Source: Bacillota bacterium (GTDB taxonomy: Bacteria > Bacillota > Clostridia > Tissierellales > Sedimentibacteraceae). From it: a stretch of DNA of 64,000 nucleotides. Positions 25,740-33,865 of this stretch are shown here, piece after piece (the first letter of the stretch is position 1; the number at the start of each line of letters is the position of its first letter). The notes beneath the pieces were generated by a model, which did not search any database, was not told where the DNA came from, and was given only the letters and a program-made list of their open reading frames with translations. Made by a program: the position numbers and the translations under genes. Location: NCBI GenBank assembly GCA_023453025.1, contig JAEXUD010000040.1:1-64000 (forward strand), given 5' to 3'.

Positions 25740-26738
25740 TTAGTTTAGAGATTTTACGCTCTTTCTCTTTTCCATTGTGAACGGAAGCTCCATTAATCCT
25801 TGTTGTATTTTGTCGCCTTTAATCATTTTTATAAGCATTCTCATACCTACTGCACCTACATCATAGTATGGCTCTCCGATAGTTGTCAGTTCAGGTCTTA
25901 CAAACTTACCTTCTCTGATATTTCCAAAGCCGACCACTGATATGTCATCAGGTACTTTTATTCCATTGTCAATCATGCTGTCCATAATTCCTATGGCTAT
26001 TTCATCATTGCTGCAAACAGCTGCAGTAAATTCTCTTGCTTCATTAATAATTGATTTTCCTAATTCATATGCTTTGTTATGTTTATTCCCGCCTACAACA
26101 TATATTTTTGAATAATCCAGTTCGTTATCCTCAACAGCCTTTAAATATCCTGATATCTTATCGTTTTCAACTGATGTTCTGTCTTCAAAATCAGATATAT
26201 ATGCTATCTTCTTATGACCTTCTTTAAATAAGTAATTAGTCATTTCATATATAGCTGAATTACAGTCTATTGAAATATGGTTCATGTGCTCATGAACGTC
26301 TCTTGTGAAATAAATACAAGGTTTGTTTAATCCTTTGGCTATTTCAATTATTTCATCCTCAAATTTGTTTCCTACTAGAAATAATCCTTCTGCTTGTTTT
26401 CTGTCTAACAGCTGAAGATATTTTTCCTGAGTTTCCTTGCTTGAGTAGCTGCTGCAAAGCAGAATATCATAGCCGTACATTTTTCCTATTTCCTCAATTC
26501 CTCTTACAATATCAGCAACATAGCTCTGTGCAAGGTTATTCACTATAACACCAATCAAATAAGATCTCCTGGTAACAAGGCTTCTTGCTACGTCATTTGG
26601 CTTATAGCCGGTTTCCTCAATCACCTTCAGAACTTTTCTTCTTACTTCAGGACTTACAGGCTTAGAGTCATTTATAACTCTTGATACTGTAGAAATGGAA
26701 ACTTCCGCCAGTCTGGCAACGTCCTTTATCGTTATCAT
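25740..26738 (-). CDS. LacI/GalR family transcriptional regulator
   Basis: The 332-residue protein has an N-terminal LacI helix-turn-helix (2-21, TIKDVARLAEVSISTVSRVI), a hinge helix (NDVARSLVTRRS) and a periplasmic-binding-like effector domain (60-330). The sequence is close in style to CcpA and other catabolite or sugar regulators, but no HPr-Ser46-P contact can be verified. No sugar operon is adjacent, so it may be a global regulator acting in trans. Strong AGGAGG; own promoter at 26795-26823. Confidence 0.88.
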   Translation of the reverse strand: MITIKDVARLAEVSISTVSRVINDSKPVSPEVRRKVLKVIEETGYKPNDVARSLVTRRSYLIGVIVNNLAQSYVADIVRGIEEIGKMYGYDILLCSSYSSKETQEKYLQLLDRKQAEGLFLVGNKFEDEIIEIAKGLNKPCIYFTRDVHEHMNHISIDCNSAIYEMTNYLFKEGHKKIAYISDFEDRTSVENDKISGYLKAVEDNELDYSKIYVVGGNKHNKAYELGKSIINEAREFTAAVCSNDEIAIGIMDSMIDNGIKVPDDISVVGFGNIREGKFVRPELTTIGEPYYDVGAVGMRMLIKMIKGDKIQQGLMELPFTMEKRKSVKSLN

Positions 26739-26794
26739 ATTATTTTATCCTCCTCTTAGGATTCTTAATCTTTAATTTCCTGCTTGATATCTAT

Positions 26795-26823
26795 ATTATA
26801 TACATTTATTAACAATTTAGCAA
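26795..26823 (-). promoter_or_regulatory. Promoter of LacI-type regulator
   Basis: On the minus strand TTGCTA (26818-26823), 17 bp and TATAAT (26795-26800). It is preceded by repeated AGGAAAA blocks (about 26828-26875). Confidence 0.6.
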
Positions 26824-26910
26824 TCGTTTTTTCCTGATTTTCCTATAAAACTATGATAATTTTCCTGATATAATAAAAAAATAATGATTAGGATTATACC
26901 TAACCACTAT

Positions 26911-26984
26911 TTGCGCAGTCTCGTTCACCAAATTATTTGCTCCTTACGTCGCATAATTTGGGATCTCGTTGCGGTTGACCTACC
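26911..26984 (-). repeat. Dispersed palindromic intergenic repeat, copy 2
   Basis: Close match to 1195-1269 in the same orientation, again directly downstream of a hairpin at the end of a minus-strand transcript (here the 6S RNA candidate). Arms TCCCAAATTAT and ATAATTTGG face each other, flanked by two ACGAGA boxes. Confidence 0.8.
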
Positions 26985-26989
26985 ATCAA

Positions 26990-27205
26990 TTTTTCAGAAA
27001 AAAACACTCTGAAAAATTGGGTTAGGTCATACCCGCAGATGCCGCAAATCATTAATTCATACCCGCATCTAAGCAGGTGGGATTTCTGTCAGGTGGTTCT
27101 GGCTTCCCGTCAAAGCGGGCCTGTCATAGGCACTTAAACGCGAATTCCCTTTTACAGTATGTCGGTTGAATTAAAAAATTTCCGTACACCGCAGGCTTTG
27201 ATCTT
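26990..27205 (-). ncRNA. ssrS: Candidate 6S RNA
   Basis: A transcript of about 200 nt is predicted from a consensus promoter. Read on the minus strand it folds into a long irregular rod. The outer stem is AAAT/ATTT plus TTAATTC/GAATTAA (27168-27181 with 27046-27058). A central bubble follows, with a small CCTGC-TTAGAT-GCGGG hairpin on its 3' side. The inner stem is GGGAATTC/GAAATCCC and the apical part has CCCG/CGGG. This closing stem, central bubble and terminal stem is the 6S RNA architecture, which mimics an open promoter and sequesters RNA polymerase. An 11-bp hairpin (26987-27019 area) may end it. The identity rests on structure, not on a database match. Confidence 0.72.
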
Positions 27206-27211
27206 ATTAAA

Positions 27212-27254
27212 ATTATAGCACAGGATTCACTGATTTTCAACTGTATTTTACAGT
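27212..27254 (-). promoter_or_regulatory. Promoter of the 6S RNA candidate with upstream palindrome
   Basis: On the minus strand TTGAAA (27235-27240), 17 bp and TATAAT (27212-27217). A perfect inverted repeat ACTGTA-TTT-TACAGT (27240-27254) abuts the -35 and may be an operator or the end hairpin of the upstream protease gene. Confidence 0.75.
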
Positions 27255-27294
27255 CATCATTTTCAATTTTTACTATTTTACCCTGTATATAAAC

Positions 27295-28728
27295 TTAATA
27301 TTCCAAAATACTGCTTAATTGTTCTTCGTGAATAACTTCTTTCTCAATCAGCAATTTCGCTATTCTTTCTACTGCTTCCTTATTGCTTTCAATAATATTA
27401 ACCACTTCCTCATATATTTCTGCTGCAAGATTCTTTACTGAATTTTCAGCTGAAGAAAGAGGTATATTAAGCTTTTCGGCCAGTACTCCCAAATTAATAA
27501 ATGCAAAATCATCATCCATACCGTACCTGGCAATATAATCAACTGCAAGAGATGTTGCTTTTTCTATATCATTTTGCGCACCTATTGTTATATTATCTCT
27601 GCCAAAAAATATTTCTTCTGCAACTCGTCCTGCCATTAATACTGCAAGCTGATTCTTTATTCGCTTTTTAGTTACTACCTCTGAAGCGTCAGGAGTGCTC
27701 AGCGTATATCCTCCCGCACCCTTACTTGTGGGAATAACAGACACTCTCACAATCTTGTTGTCAGGCATCAGATATTTCGATACAAAAGCATGTCCTGCTT
27801 CATGATAAGAAGTGACTGTTTTTTGCTTGTTATTTTCTTCCGGATTCTTTTTCTCAGTACCTGCCAGAACTTCAAGATATGCTTTTTTTATGTGCTCTTC
27901 ATTTATTTCCTGTGAATTTTCCCTGATTGCCAAAAGAGCTGCTTCATTAACCAGGTTTTCTATCATTGCACCGCTGAAATAAACTGTTAAGTCAGCTATA
28001 TTATCAAGATTGATATCTTCTTTTGCTTTCTTTTTAGAAAGGTAAAGATTGATTATGTCTTTTCTGGCATTTCTGTCCGGCAGCATAATTTCTATCTGTC
28101 TGTCAAACCTGCCCGGTCTTAACAATGCAGCATCCAATGTGTCAATTCTGTTTGTGGCAGCTACAACCACAATTCCTGAATCCTCTGCAAATCCTGACAT
28201 TTCTGTAAGAAGGGCATTCAAGGTTCTGTCTCCTTCATCACTGCCTCTTAGGTTACCGTTCATTCTCTTTTTGCCTATTGCATCTATTTCATCAATAAAT
28301 ATTACGCTTTTTCCTGATTTCTTTGCTTTTTTAAAAAGATTTCTAATTCTTCCCGCACCAAGACCGGCATATACCTGGACGAAATCAGAACCTGAAACGG
28401 CATAAAAAGGAACACCGGCTTCTCCTGCCAGTGCTTTCGCCATCAATGTCTTACCGGTCCCCGGTTCTCCGTACAATAAAACACCCTTTGGCATTCTGGC
28501 ATTAAATCTCGAGTACTTTTCAGGACATTTTATAAAATCAACTATTTCCTTCAGGCTTTCCTTGGCCTCATAATTACCTGCAACATCATCAAATTTCATT
28601 TTTGATGAGCTTACATATTCTATTTCATTCAGATTGTTTATCTCTTTTTGTGCTGCTTTTTTATTTTTAAATAAAAAAAATATAAAAATCATCACGCCAA
28701 TGACTGCTAATATTTGATATAACTCCAT
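27295..28728 (-). CDS. Short FtsH-like AAA+ membrane metalloprotease
   Basis: The 477-residue protein has one N-terminal membrane helix (4-20), an AAA+ ATPase domain with Walker A GEPGTGKT (87-94), Walker B VIFIDEIDAIG and the SRH region ATNRIDTLDAALLRPGRFDRQ. A zinc-protease domain with HEAGH follows. It lacks the two-helix periplasmic module of classical FtsH (about 600+ residues), so it resembles Yme1-like or accessory FtsH forms. It would degrade membrane or cytosolic proteins. The start at 28728 (MELYQIL) follows GGGGG; the longer in-frame start at 28767 lies in a repeat. The 6S RNA candidate is just downstream. Confidence 0.88.
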   Translation of the reverse strand: MELYQILAVIGVMIFIFFLFKNKKAAQKEINNLNEIEYVSSSKMKFDDVAGNYEAKESLKEIVDFIKCPEKYSRFNARMPKGVLLYGEPGTGKTLMAKALAGEAGVPFYAVSGSDFVQVYAGLGAGRIRNLFKKAKKSGKSVIFIDEIDAIGKKRMNGNLRGSDEGDRTLNALLTEMSGFAEDSGIVVVAATNRIDTLDAALLRPGRFDRQIEIMLPDRNARKDIINLYLSKKKAKEDINLDNIADLTVYFSGAMIENLVNEAALLAIRENSQEINEEHIKKAYLEVLAGTEKKNPEENNKQKTVTSYHEAGHAFVSKYLMPDNKIVRVSVIPTSKGAGGYTLSTPDASEVVTKKRIKNQLAVLMAGRVAEEIFFGRDNITIGAQNDIEKATSLAVDYIARYGMDDDFAFINLGVLAEKLNIPLSSAENSVKNLAAEIYEEVVNIIESNKEAVERIAKLLIEKEVIHEEQLSSILEY

Positions 28729-28744
28729 TGTATACCCCCGTTGC

Positions 28745-28812
28745 AATGAACAATGAATATTGAACAATTAAACGTATTTGTTTATTGCTTAATGTTACGT
28801 TCACTGTTCATT
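28745..28812. repeat. Imperfect inverted repeat between ispF and FtsH-like gene
   Basis: Outer arms AATGAACA (28745-28752) and TGTTCATT (28805-28812), with related internal blocks (TGAATATTGAACAA, GTTCACTG). It is a long AT-rich imperfect palindrome. Confidence 0.4.
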
Positions 28813-28895
28813 TATATTATTAATTGTTAACTTATTTTAACACATGGATATATTTTTGGATATACTAAATATATAGCTGTATTGCATTGTTTTTC

Positions 28896-29366
28896 CTAAT
28901 TTTCCAACAAGCACACAGACTGAGCAGCTATTCCTTCACCCCTGCCCTCAAACCCCAGATGCTCTGTTGTAGTTGCTTTGATGTTTATGCCGGATAAATC
29001 TATTTTTAAATCTTCTGCCAAATTTTGTTTCATTTCTTCAATGTATGGACTTAACCTCGGTTTCTGGGCTATTATTACGGCATCTATATTTCCAAGCTTG
29101 TACCCTTTATTATTCATTAATTCTGCAACTTGTCTCAGCAGTGCTCTGCTGTCAGCTCCCTTGTATTTATCATCCGTATCAGGAAAATGCCTTCCGATAT
29201 CTCCTGAACCCATAGCTCCCAGCAAGCTGTCCATTATGGCATGAATTAAGACATCTGCATCAGAATGCCCCTCCAGACCCAGTTCATAAGGAATTAAAAC
29301 TCCGCCGATTATTAGCTTTCTGTCGCCTGTCAATGCATGAACATCATAACCAATTCCTACCCTCAT
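28896..29366 (-). CDS. ispF: 2-C-methyl-D-erythritol 2,4-cyclodiphosphate synthase
   Basis: The 156-residue trimeric zinc enzyme of the non-mevalonate isoprenoid pathway converts CDP-ME-2-phosphate to MEcPP. The signature GIGYDVHAL supplies metal-binding Asp and His. SDADVLIHAIMDSLLGAMGSGDIGRHFPDTD and the C-terminal TTTEHLGFEGRGEGIAAQ are complete. It follows ispD by 14 bp, so it acts close to the preceding pathway step and is probably cotranscribed. Confidence 0.96.
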   Translation of the reverse strand: MRVGIGYDVHALTGDRKLIIGGVLIPYELGLEGHSDADVLIHAIMDSLLGAMGSGDIGRHFPDTDDKYKGADSRALLRQVAELMNNKGYKLGNIDAVIIAQKPRLSPYIEEMKQNLAEDLKIDLSGINIKATTTEHLGFEGRGEGIAAQSVCLLEN

Positions 29367-29380
29367 AGCTTCTGGTCTCC

Positions 29381-30073
29381 TTAGTATATACTTGAAAAAA
29401 TTTCTGCAATTCTTAAATCAAGTGGTGTGGTAATTTTAATATTTCTTGCCAGTCCATCTATTATTTTTACTTTGTGCCCATAAAATTCAACTATTGATGC
29501 ATCATCGGTAAATATTGTATCCTCTGTCACAGCTCTTATATAGCAGTCTTTTATGAGCTCATAATTAAATGCCTGCGGAGTTTGAACCGCTTTTAACACT
29601 GCTCTGTCAAGTGTGCTTTTAACTGTTCCGTCTTCAGAAACTTCTTTGATTGTATCCACAACATCAGTTACAGGAATACATGCATCGAAAATGTATGCTC
29701 CTTCAACGCAGCTGCTGATTAAATTGTATGATATAAACGGCCTCACGCCGTCGTGAATTAAAACTATACCGCATTTGCCGCTCACTGCTTTAATGCCTTC
29801 AAACACTGATTCGGTTCTTGTTGAGCCTCCTGCTTTAACTATAGTGATTTTTTCATAATTAACAGCAACCTCTGCTGTTACATATTCTAACTCTTCTTTA
29901 TTTACAATAAGAATTATCTCATCAACTTCATTGCTTTTTTCAAATTTGTACAGGGTAGTATCAAGAATGGTCTTTCCTGCAATATTCATATACTGCTTTG
30001 GAATGTCTGCCCCCATTCTTGTTCCCTTCCCGGCTGCAACAACTATTGCAGTAACATATTTTTCTTTAAACAT
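29381..30073 (-). CDS. ispD: 2-C-methyl-D-erythritol 4-phosphate cytidylyltransferase
   Basis: The 230-residue nucleotidyltransferase transfers CMP to MEP. The N-terminal CTP-binding motif VVAAGKGTRMGADIPKQY, VLIHDGVRPFIS in the middle and VQTPQAFNYELI near the end mark the IspD family. The order ispD-ispF on one transcript is common. The upstream PHP gene ends 10 bp away. Confidence 0.96.
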   Translation of the reverse strand: MFKEKYVTAIVVAAGKGTRMGADIPKQYMNIAGKTILDTTLYKFEKSNEVDEIILIVNKEELEYVTAEVAVNYEKITIVKAGGSTRTESVFEGIKAVSGKCGIVLIHDGVRPFISYNLISSCVEGAYIFDACIPVTDVVDTIKEVSEDGTVKSTLDRAVLKAVQTPQAFNYELIKDCYIRAVTEDTIFTDDASIVEFYGHKVKIIDGLARNIKITTPLDLRIAEIFSSIY

Positions 30074-30083
30074 ATATGTCCCC

Positions 30084-30902
30084 TTAATTAAATAAATCTT
30101 TTATGTTCAAATCATCTAATATTACTTCCGGAACTCCCAGCTTCCTCGCAGGTATGAACATACCGTGACAGTCTGAACCTCCTGAAATCATTAAATTATT
30201 TTTCTTGCAAAAATCAATATAATATTGCTCTTCTCCTTTGTTATATGGAGAAAAGCATTCTATGCCGTCTATACCGGCGTTAAGCCAATATTTAAGCTCT
30301 TCTTCAGGCATACGGCTGTTTTTATAATGGTAGGACGGGTGTGCAAGAAAGACCTTGCCCCCGCTTTTCTTCGCAGTTTTTATGACTTCCTCAGGTCTTT
30401 TTAGTTTCGCCTTCATTCCTGACTTCACAAAGTCAGTTAGATGAGATACAACATCCCTGTGAATTCCTTTGTCAATCATATAATTAACGGACTTCCAGCC
30501 TCCTCTTTTTCTGTCATAATCATATTTTTCAAAATCCTCCAGGCTTACATTATTAAATTTATCGGAGGCATAGTTTTTTATATAATCTTTATTAGTTTTG
30601 ATCTTGCTTTCATTGGTCCACGAAATCAAATCCATCAGCTGTTGATTCTTCAAATCAAAATTATATAGCGTCAAATGATATTCTCTTCCTTGGTATTCTG
30701 CTGTAAGCTCAGTTCCGGGGATGAATACCAGATTGTCCTTAGGGTTTATTATTTCCTGCATATTTCTAATATTGTCTATGCTGTCGTGGTCTGTTATTGA
30801 AAATATATTTATTTTATTTTTAATCAATTCTTCTTTTAGTTCTGATACATCCCATGTCCCGTCTGAAGCACAGGTATGCATGTGCATGTCTGTTTTTTTC
30901 AT
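30084..30902 (-). CDS. PHP domain phosphoesterase (YciV/TrpH-like)
   Basis: The 272-residue protein begins with the PHP metal motif HMHTCASDGT (His7, His9), then TDHDSID and later AHPSYH and GSDCHG, which supply a trinuclear metal site. YciV/RNase AM-type members are 5'-3' nucleases or release phosphate from nucleotides. An insertion of about 60 residues (110-170) includes a basic stretch DYDRKRGGWKS. It sits between ansA and ispD in a five-gene run; its specific substrate is unknown. Confidence 0.82.
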   Translation of the reverse strand: MKKTDMHMHTCASDGTWDVSELKEELIKNKINIFSITDHDSIDNIRNMQEIINPKDNLVFIPGTELTAEYQGREYHLTLYNFDLKNQQLMDLISWTNESKIKTNKDYIKNYASDKFNNVSLEDFEKYDYDRKRGGWKSVNYMIDKGIHRDVVSHLTDFVKSGMKAKLKRPEEVIKTAKKSGGKVFLAHPSYHYKNSRMPEEELKYWLNAGIDGIECFSPYNKGEEQYYIDFCKKNNLMISGGSDCHGMFIPARKLGVPEVILDDLNIKDLFN

Positions 30903-30911
30903 TATTACCTC

Positions 30912-31910
30912 TTAGTAAAGTAAGTCTTCATTTATCCTTGTATAAAATTTTTCTTTTATTTCATCAAAATCTCTTGTTATAGCCATAATCCACATAAGCT
31001 TTGTTATGGCGGCTTCTATCGTCATATCATATGCCTGAAGAACCTTGTATTTCCTCAGAGCCTTTATTCCTACCTCATATATACCCATATCACTGCCTTC
31101 AAACATAACCTGTGTGGCAATTACAATTATTTTCCCATTTTCCGTTAAGTTTCCAAGCTTCTCCAGGAAATTTCTTCTGTCCTGAAATGGCAGCCCTCCT
31201 ACGCCGTAACTTTCAATTACCACACCTTCATATTTTTCACCAATGTAATCTAAAACATCCGGTTCCATTCCCGGCGCCAGTTTTAATAAAAATATCGACG
31301 GATATATGCCTTTAAAAAATTTAACCTCACCGGTAAATTTTTCATTTCTTATATATTTTGTGATTCTGTTGTCGTCTATTATTGCAGCCACAGGAAAATT
31401 TATGGATTCAAAAGCACTATAGCTTTTGGATTTGACTTTTCTTGCCCTGGTTCCTAGTATAGCTTTCCCGTCAAACACCAAATATACTCCTGCCACATCT
31501 TTTTCTATAGCAAAGCGGAAGCTGTCCAGTAAATTCTTTTTTGCATCGGTTATGTCGGCATTGATCGGTTTTTGGGCTCCGGTAATAATAACAGGTTTAT
31601 CTGAATTTTGTATCAGGTATGACAGGGCGGCAGATGTATATGACATGGTATCAGTTCCGTGAGATATTACAAAACCGTCATATATGCTGTAATTATTTTC
31701 AATTGTTTCTGTTATTAAAATCCAGTGTTCAGGCTGAATGTTAGTGCTGTCAATATTTAACAGCTGAATTGCATCAACATTGCAAAATTCTTTTATTTCC
31801 GGTACGTATCCCAGAAGCTCCTCTGAGGTTATCTGCGGCGCTAATCCTTCATCTGTTTTCTTAGATGCAATTGTACCGCCCGTAGCTATAAGTAAAATAT
31901 TTTTTTTCAT
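30912..31910 (-). CDS. ansA: L-asparaginase, cytoplasmic type I
   Basis: The 332-residue enzyme hydrolyses Asn to Asp and ammonia. The catalytic Thr lies in TGGTIAS near the N-terminus, the second Thr/Asp in the SHGTDTMSYTS box, and the Lys in ITGAQKPIN. No signal peptide is present, so it is cytoplasmic. The ATG at 31910 (MKKNILLIATGG) is preceded by AGGGG. The in-frame TTG at 31931 overlaps the rluA stop and is less likely. Confidence 0.93.
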   Translation of the reverse strand: MKKNILLIATGGTIASKKTDEGLAPQITSEELLGYVPEIKEFCNVDAIQLLNIDSTNIQPEHWILITETIENNYSIYDGFVISHGTDTMSYTSAALSYLIQNSDKPVIITGAQKPINADITDAKKNLLDSFRFAIEKDVAGVYLVFDGKAILGTRARKVKSKSYSAFESINFPVAAIIDDNRITKYIRNEKFTGEVKFFKGIYPSIFLLKLAPGMEPDVLDYIGEKYEGVVIESYGVGGLPFQDRRNFLEKLGNLTENGKIIVIATQVMFEGSDMGIYEVGIKALRKYKVLQAYDMTIEAAITKLMWIMAITRDFDEIKEKFYTRINEDLLY

Positions 31911-31923
31911 TATCCGGTTTCCC

Positions 31924-32796
31924 CTATACAATAAGCATATCCTCAGGCAAAGGGCATGTTATCTCTATTTCCTCTCTTGTTAATGGTTGCAGGAATTTCA
32001 TTTTATAGCAGTGCAGAGCTTGTCTTTTGATTAATTCACTTTCCTTTCCGTATAAAGTATCTCCTAATAAAGGATGCCCGATATGCTTTAAATGCACTCT
32101 TATCTGATGGGTTCTTCCTGTTTCAAGCTTAAGCTTTACCAATGTCATATTGTTCAATCTTTTTTCCACTGTGTAATGAGTTATGCATTCCTTGCCCGAG
32201 GGATGCACAACTCTTATTATGTCTTCAGCATTTAATCTTGCAATCGGCTCACTTATAGTTCCCGTATCTTCCCTTATAATTCCTTCGACGATTGCATAAT
32301 AATATTTGTCCACTGAATTTGATTTCATCTGATTAGCAAGCTCATTGTGAGCATAGGGATGCTTGGCAATTATAACTATTCCTGAGGTATTCATGTCAAG
32401 CCTGTTTACAAATCTGACTTTTCTTTTTATATTTTGCTTTTTAAAATAATATGCTACACCGTTGGCGACCGTGTTATTTTGATGAGATTTTGTCGGATGG
32501 ACAACAATATGCGGAGGTTTGTTGACAACAAGCAAATCATTGTCTTCATAAATAATGTTAATCGGGATATCAACAGGATCGTATTCATCCTCATCTTCAT
32601 CAAATTCAACAGACAAAACATCTCCCGAAAAAACGCTCTTGTTCAGTTTTGTAGCTTTTCCATTTAAAAACAAGCTGTTGTTAAGCTCCAGCTTCTTTGA
32701 AAGGCGTTTGGAAAAATTTAAGTTTTCAATCATAATGTTCTTTACAGTTTTATTGTTTTCTTGTATTGTATAGTTAAGAATATTATCGTTAATCAT
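31924..32796 (-). CDS. RluA family RNA pseudouridine synthase
   Basis: The 290-residue protein has an N-terminal S4-like RNA-binding part (about 15-75). A catalytic domain follows with NKPPHIVVHPT, the active-site Asp in RLDMNTSGI and the substrate loop LETGRTHQIRVHLKHIGHPLLGD. It isomerises uridine to pseudouridine in rRNA or tRNA (RluD or YhcT/YlyB-like); the exact site cannot be told. It leads the rluA-ansA-PHP-ispD-ispF run and is divergent from nadK. Confidence 0.92.
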   Translation of the reverse strand: MINDNILNYTIQENNKTVKNIMIENLNFSKRLSKKLELNNSLFLNGKATKLNKSVFSGDVLSVEFDEDEDEYDPVDIPINIIYEDNDLLVVNKPPHIVVHPTKSHQNNTVANGVAYYFKKQNIKRKVRFVNRLDMNTSGIVIIAKHPYAHNELANQMKSNSVDKYYYAIVEGIIREDTGTISEPIARLNAEDIIRVVHPSGKECITHYTVEKRLNNMTLVKLKLETGRTHQIRVHLKHIGHPLLGDTLYGKESELIKRQALHCYKMKFLQPLTREEIEITCPLPEDMLIV

Positions 32797-32873
32797 AGAA
32801 ACTCCTGTGTTATATAGAGGTATCTCTTATTAAATATAATATAAATTGCGTGTAAAGTAAAGGGGATAAAATC

Positions 32874-33677
32874 ATGAAGGAAAATGTAATAAACATAGCC
32901 GCCAACTATGATGATTATACGCTTGAAATAAAAAACAGGCTTATAAGCCTATTGAAGCATCACGGCTATGATTATTGTGACGGATTCTGCAAGGAAGGTG
33001 TGTTAAATATTACAATCGGCGGTGACGGTGCATTTTTAAGAGGAGTTCGCGAAAGCAATTTTTCAACTGTCCCTTTTGTTGGAATAAACACAGGAACGCT
33101 TGGTTTTTTCCCGGAAATATCGCCTGAAAGGCTGGAGGATTTCGTAAATGATTATATATCAGGCAATTATAATGTCAGCAGTGTAAATTTAATTGAAAGT
33201 GAAATTTTTTCATCAAAAAAATCCCAAAAATTCTATGCGGTAAATGACATTATTTTAAAAAGAAAAGATATGAAAACAATACATATGGATGTGTACATTG
33301 CCTCTAACCATTTAGAGAAAATAAGCGGTGACGGTCTGATCATATCATCGCCCTTAGGAAGCTCCGCATATAATAAATCAGCAGGAGGGAGCCTGGTTTA
33401 TCCTTCATTGAAAACCTTGCAAATCACACCTCTGTCACCGATAATCTCAAATGCGTACAGATGTCTTGAATGCAGCATAATAGTTCCGCCTGAGTTTGAA
33501 ATATCAATTTACCCGGAAAGAAAAGAGGATTATTATCTGGCTCTTTTAGCAGATGGAACTGACGTGGAGTATGAAGAATTAGAATATGTACATTTCAGAA
33601 CATCAAAAAAAGTTATTAGAAGGCTATCCACAGGTTCCTTTAATTATTGGAATGTTATTAAAGATAAATTTTTGTAA
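32874..33677 (+). CDS. nadK: NAD kinase
   Basis: The 267-residue enzyme phosphorylates NAD to NADP. The GGDGx catalytic motif is present as GGDGAFLRG (A replacing the usual T). The NE/D box is replaced by VNDIILKR, and GLIISSPLGSSAYNKSAGGSLV is the conserved glycine-rich nucleotide-binding segment. GGGG lies before the ATG. A strong terminator follows. Confidence 0.92.
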   Translation: MKENVINIAANYDDYTLEIKNRLISLLKHHGYDYCDGFCKEGVLNITIGGDGAFLRGVRESNFSTVPFVGINTGTLGFFPEISPERLEDFVNDYISGNYNVSSVNLIESEIFSSKKSQKFYAVNDIILKRKDMKTIHMDVYIASNHLEKISGDGLIISSPLGSSAYNKSAGGSLVYPSLKTLQITPLSPIISNAYRCLECSIIVPPEFEISIYPERKEDYYLALLADGTDVEYEELEYVHFRTSKKVIRRLSTGSFNYWNVIKDKFL

Positions 33678-33696
33678 AGTTATATGTAAACAAGGA

Positions 33697-33726
33697 ACAA
33701 GTTCATGCTATGAGCTTGTTTTTTGT
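33697..33726 (+). terminator. nadK terminator
   Basis: ACAAGTTCAT-gct-ATGAGCTTGT hairpin (one G-T pair) followed by TTTTTTG. Confidence 0.85.
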
Positions 33727-33752
33727 TATGCCAAAAATATTGATATTTATTA

Positions 33753-33779
33753 TAACTTTTATGAAAAACGTGCCGATAT
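33753..33779 (+). promoter_or_regulatory. sigma28-type promoter of MCP gene
   Basis: TAAC (33753-33756), a 15-bp spacer and GCCGATAT (33772-33779) match the SigD/FliA consensus TAAA-N15-GCCGATAA at 10 of 12 positions. The leader is about 80 nt. Confidence 0.7.
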
Positions 33780-33865
33780 AAGAAGTAATGCTGCAGTTAT
33801 AAGCATTTTTATTCATTAAAACATTTACTTATTATTTCATATCCAAAGAATAGAGGACATAATAA

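Noticed and set aside
27000..27205. RNase P RNA, tmRNA or SRP RNA
   Set aside because: Their conserved signatures (for example GAGGAAAGTCC with ACAGAA, or the SRP Alu and tetraloop blocks) are missing, and the fold fits 6S better.
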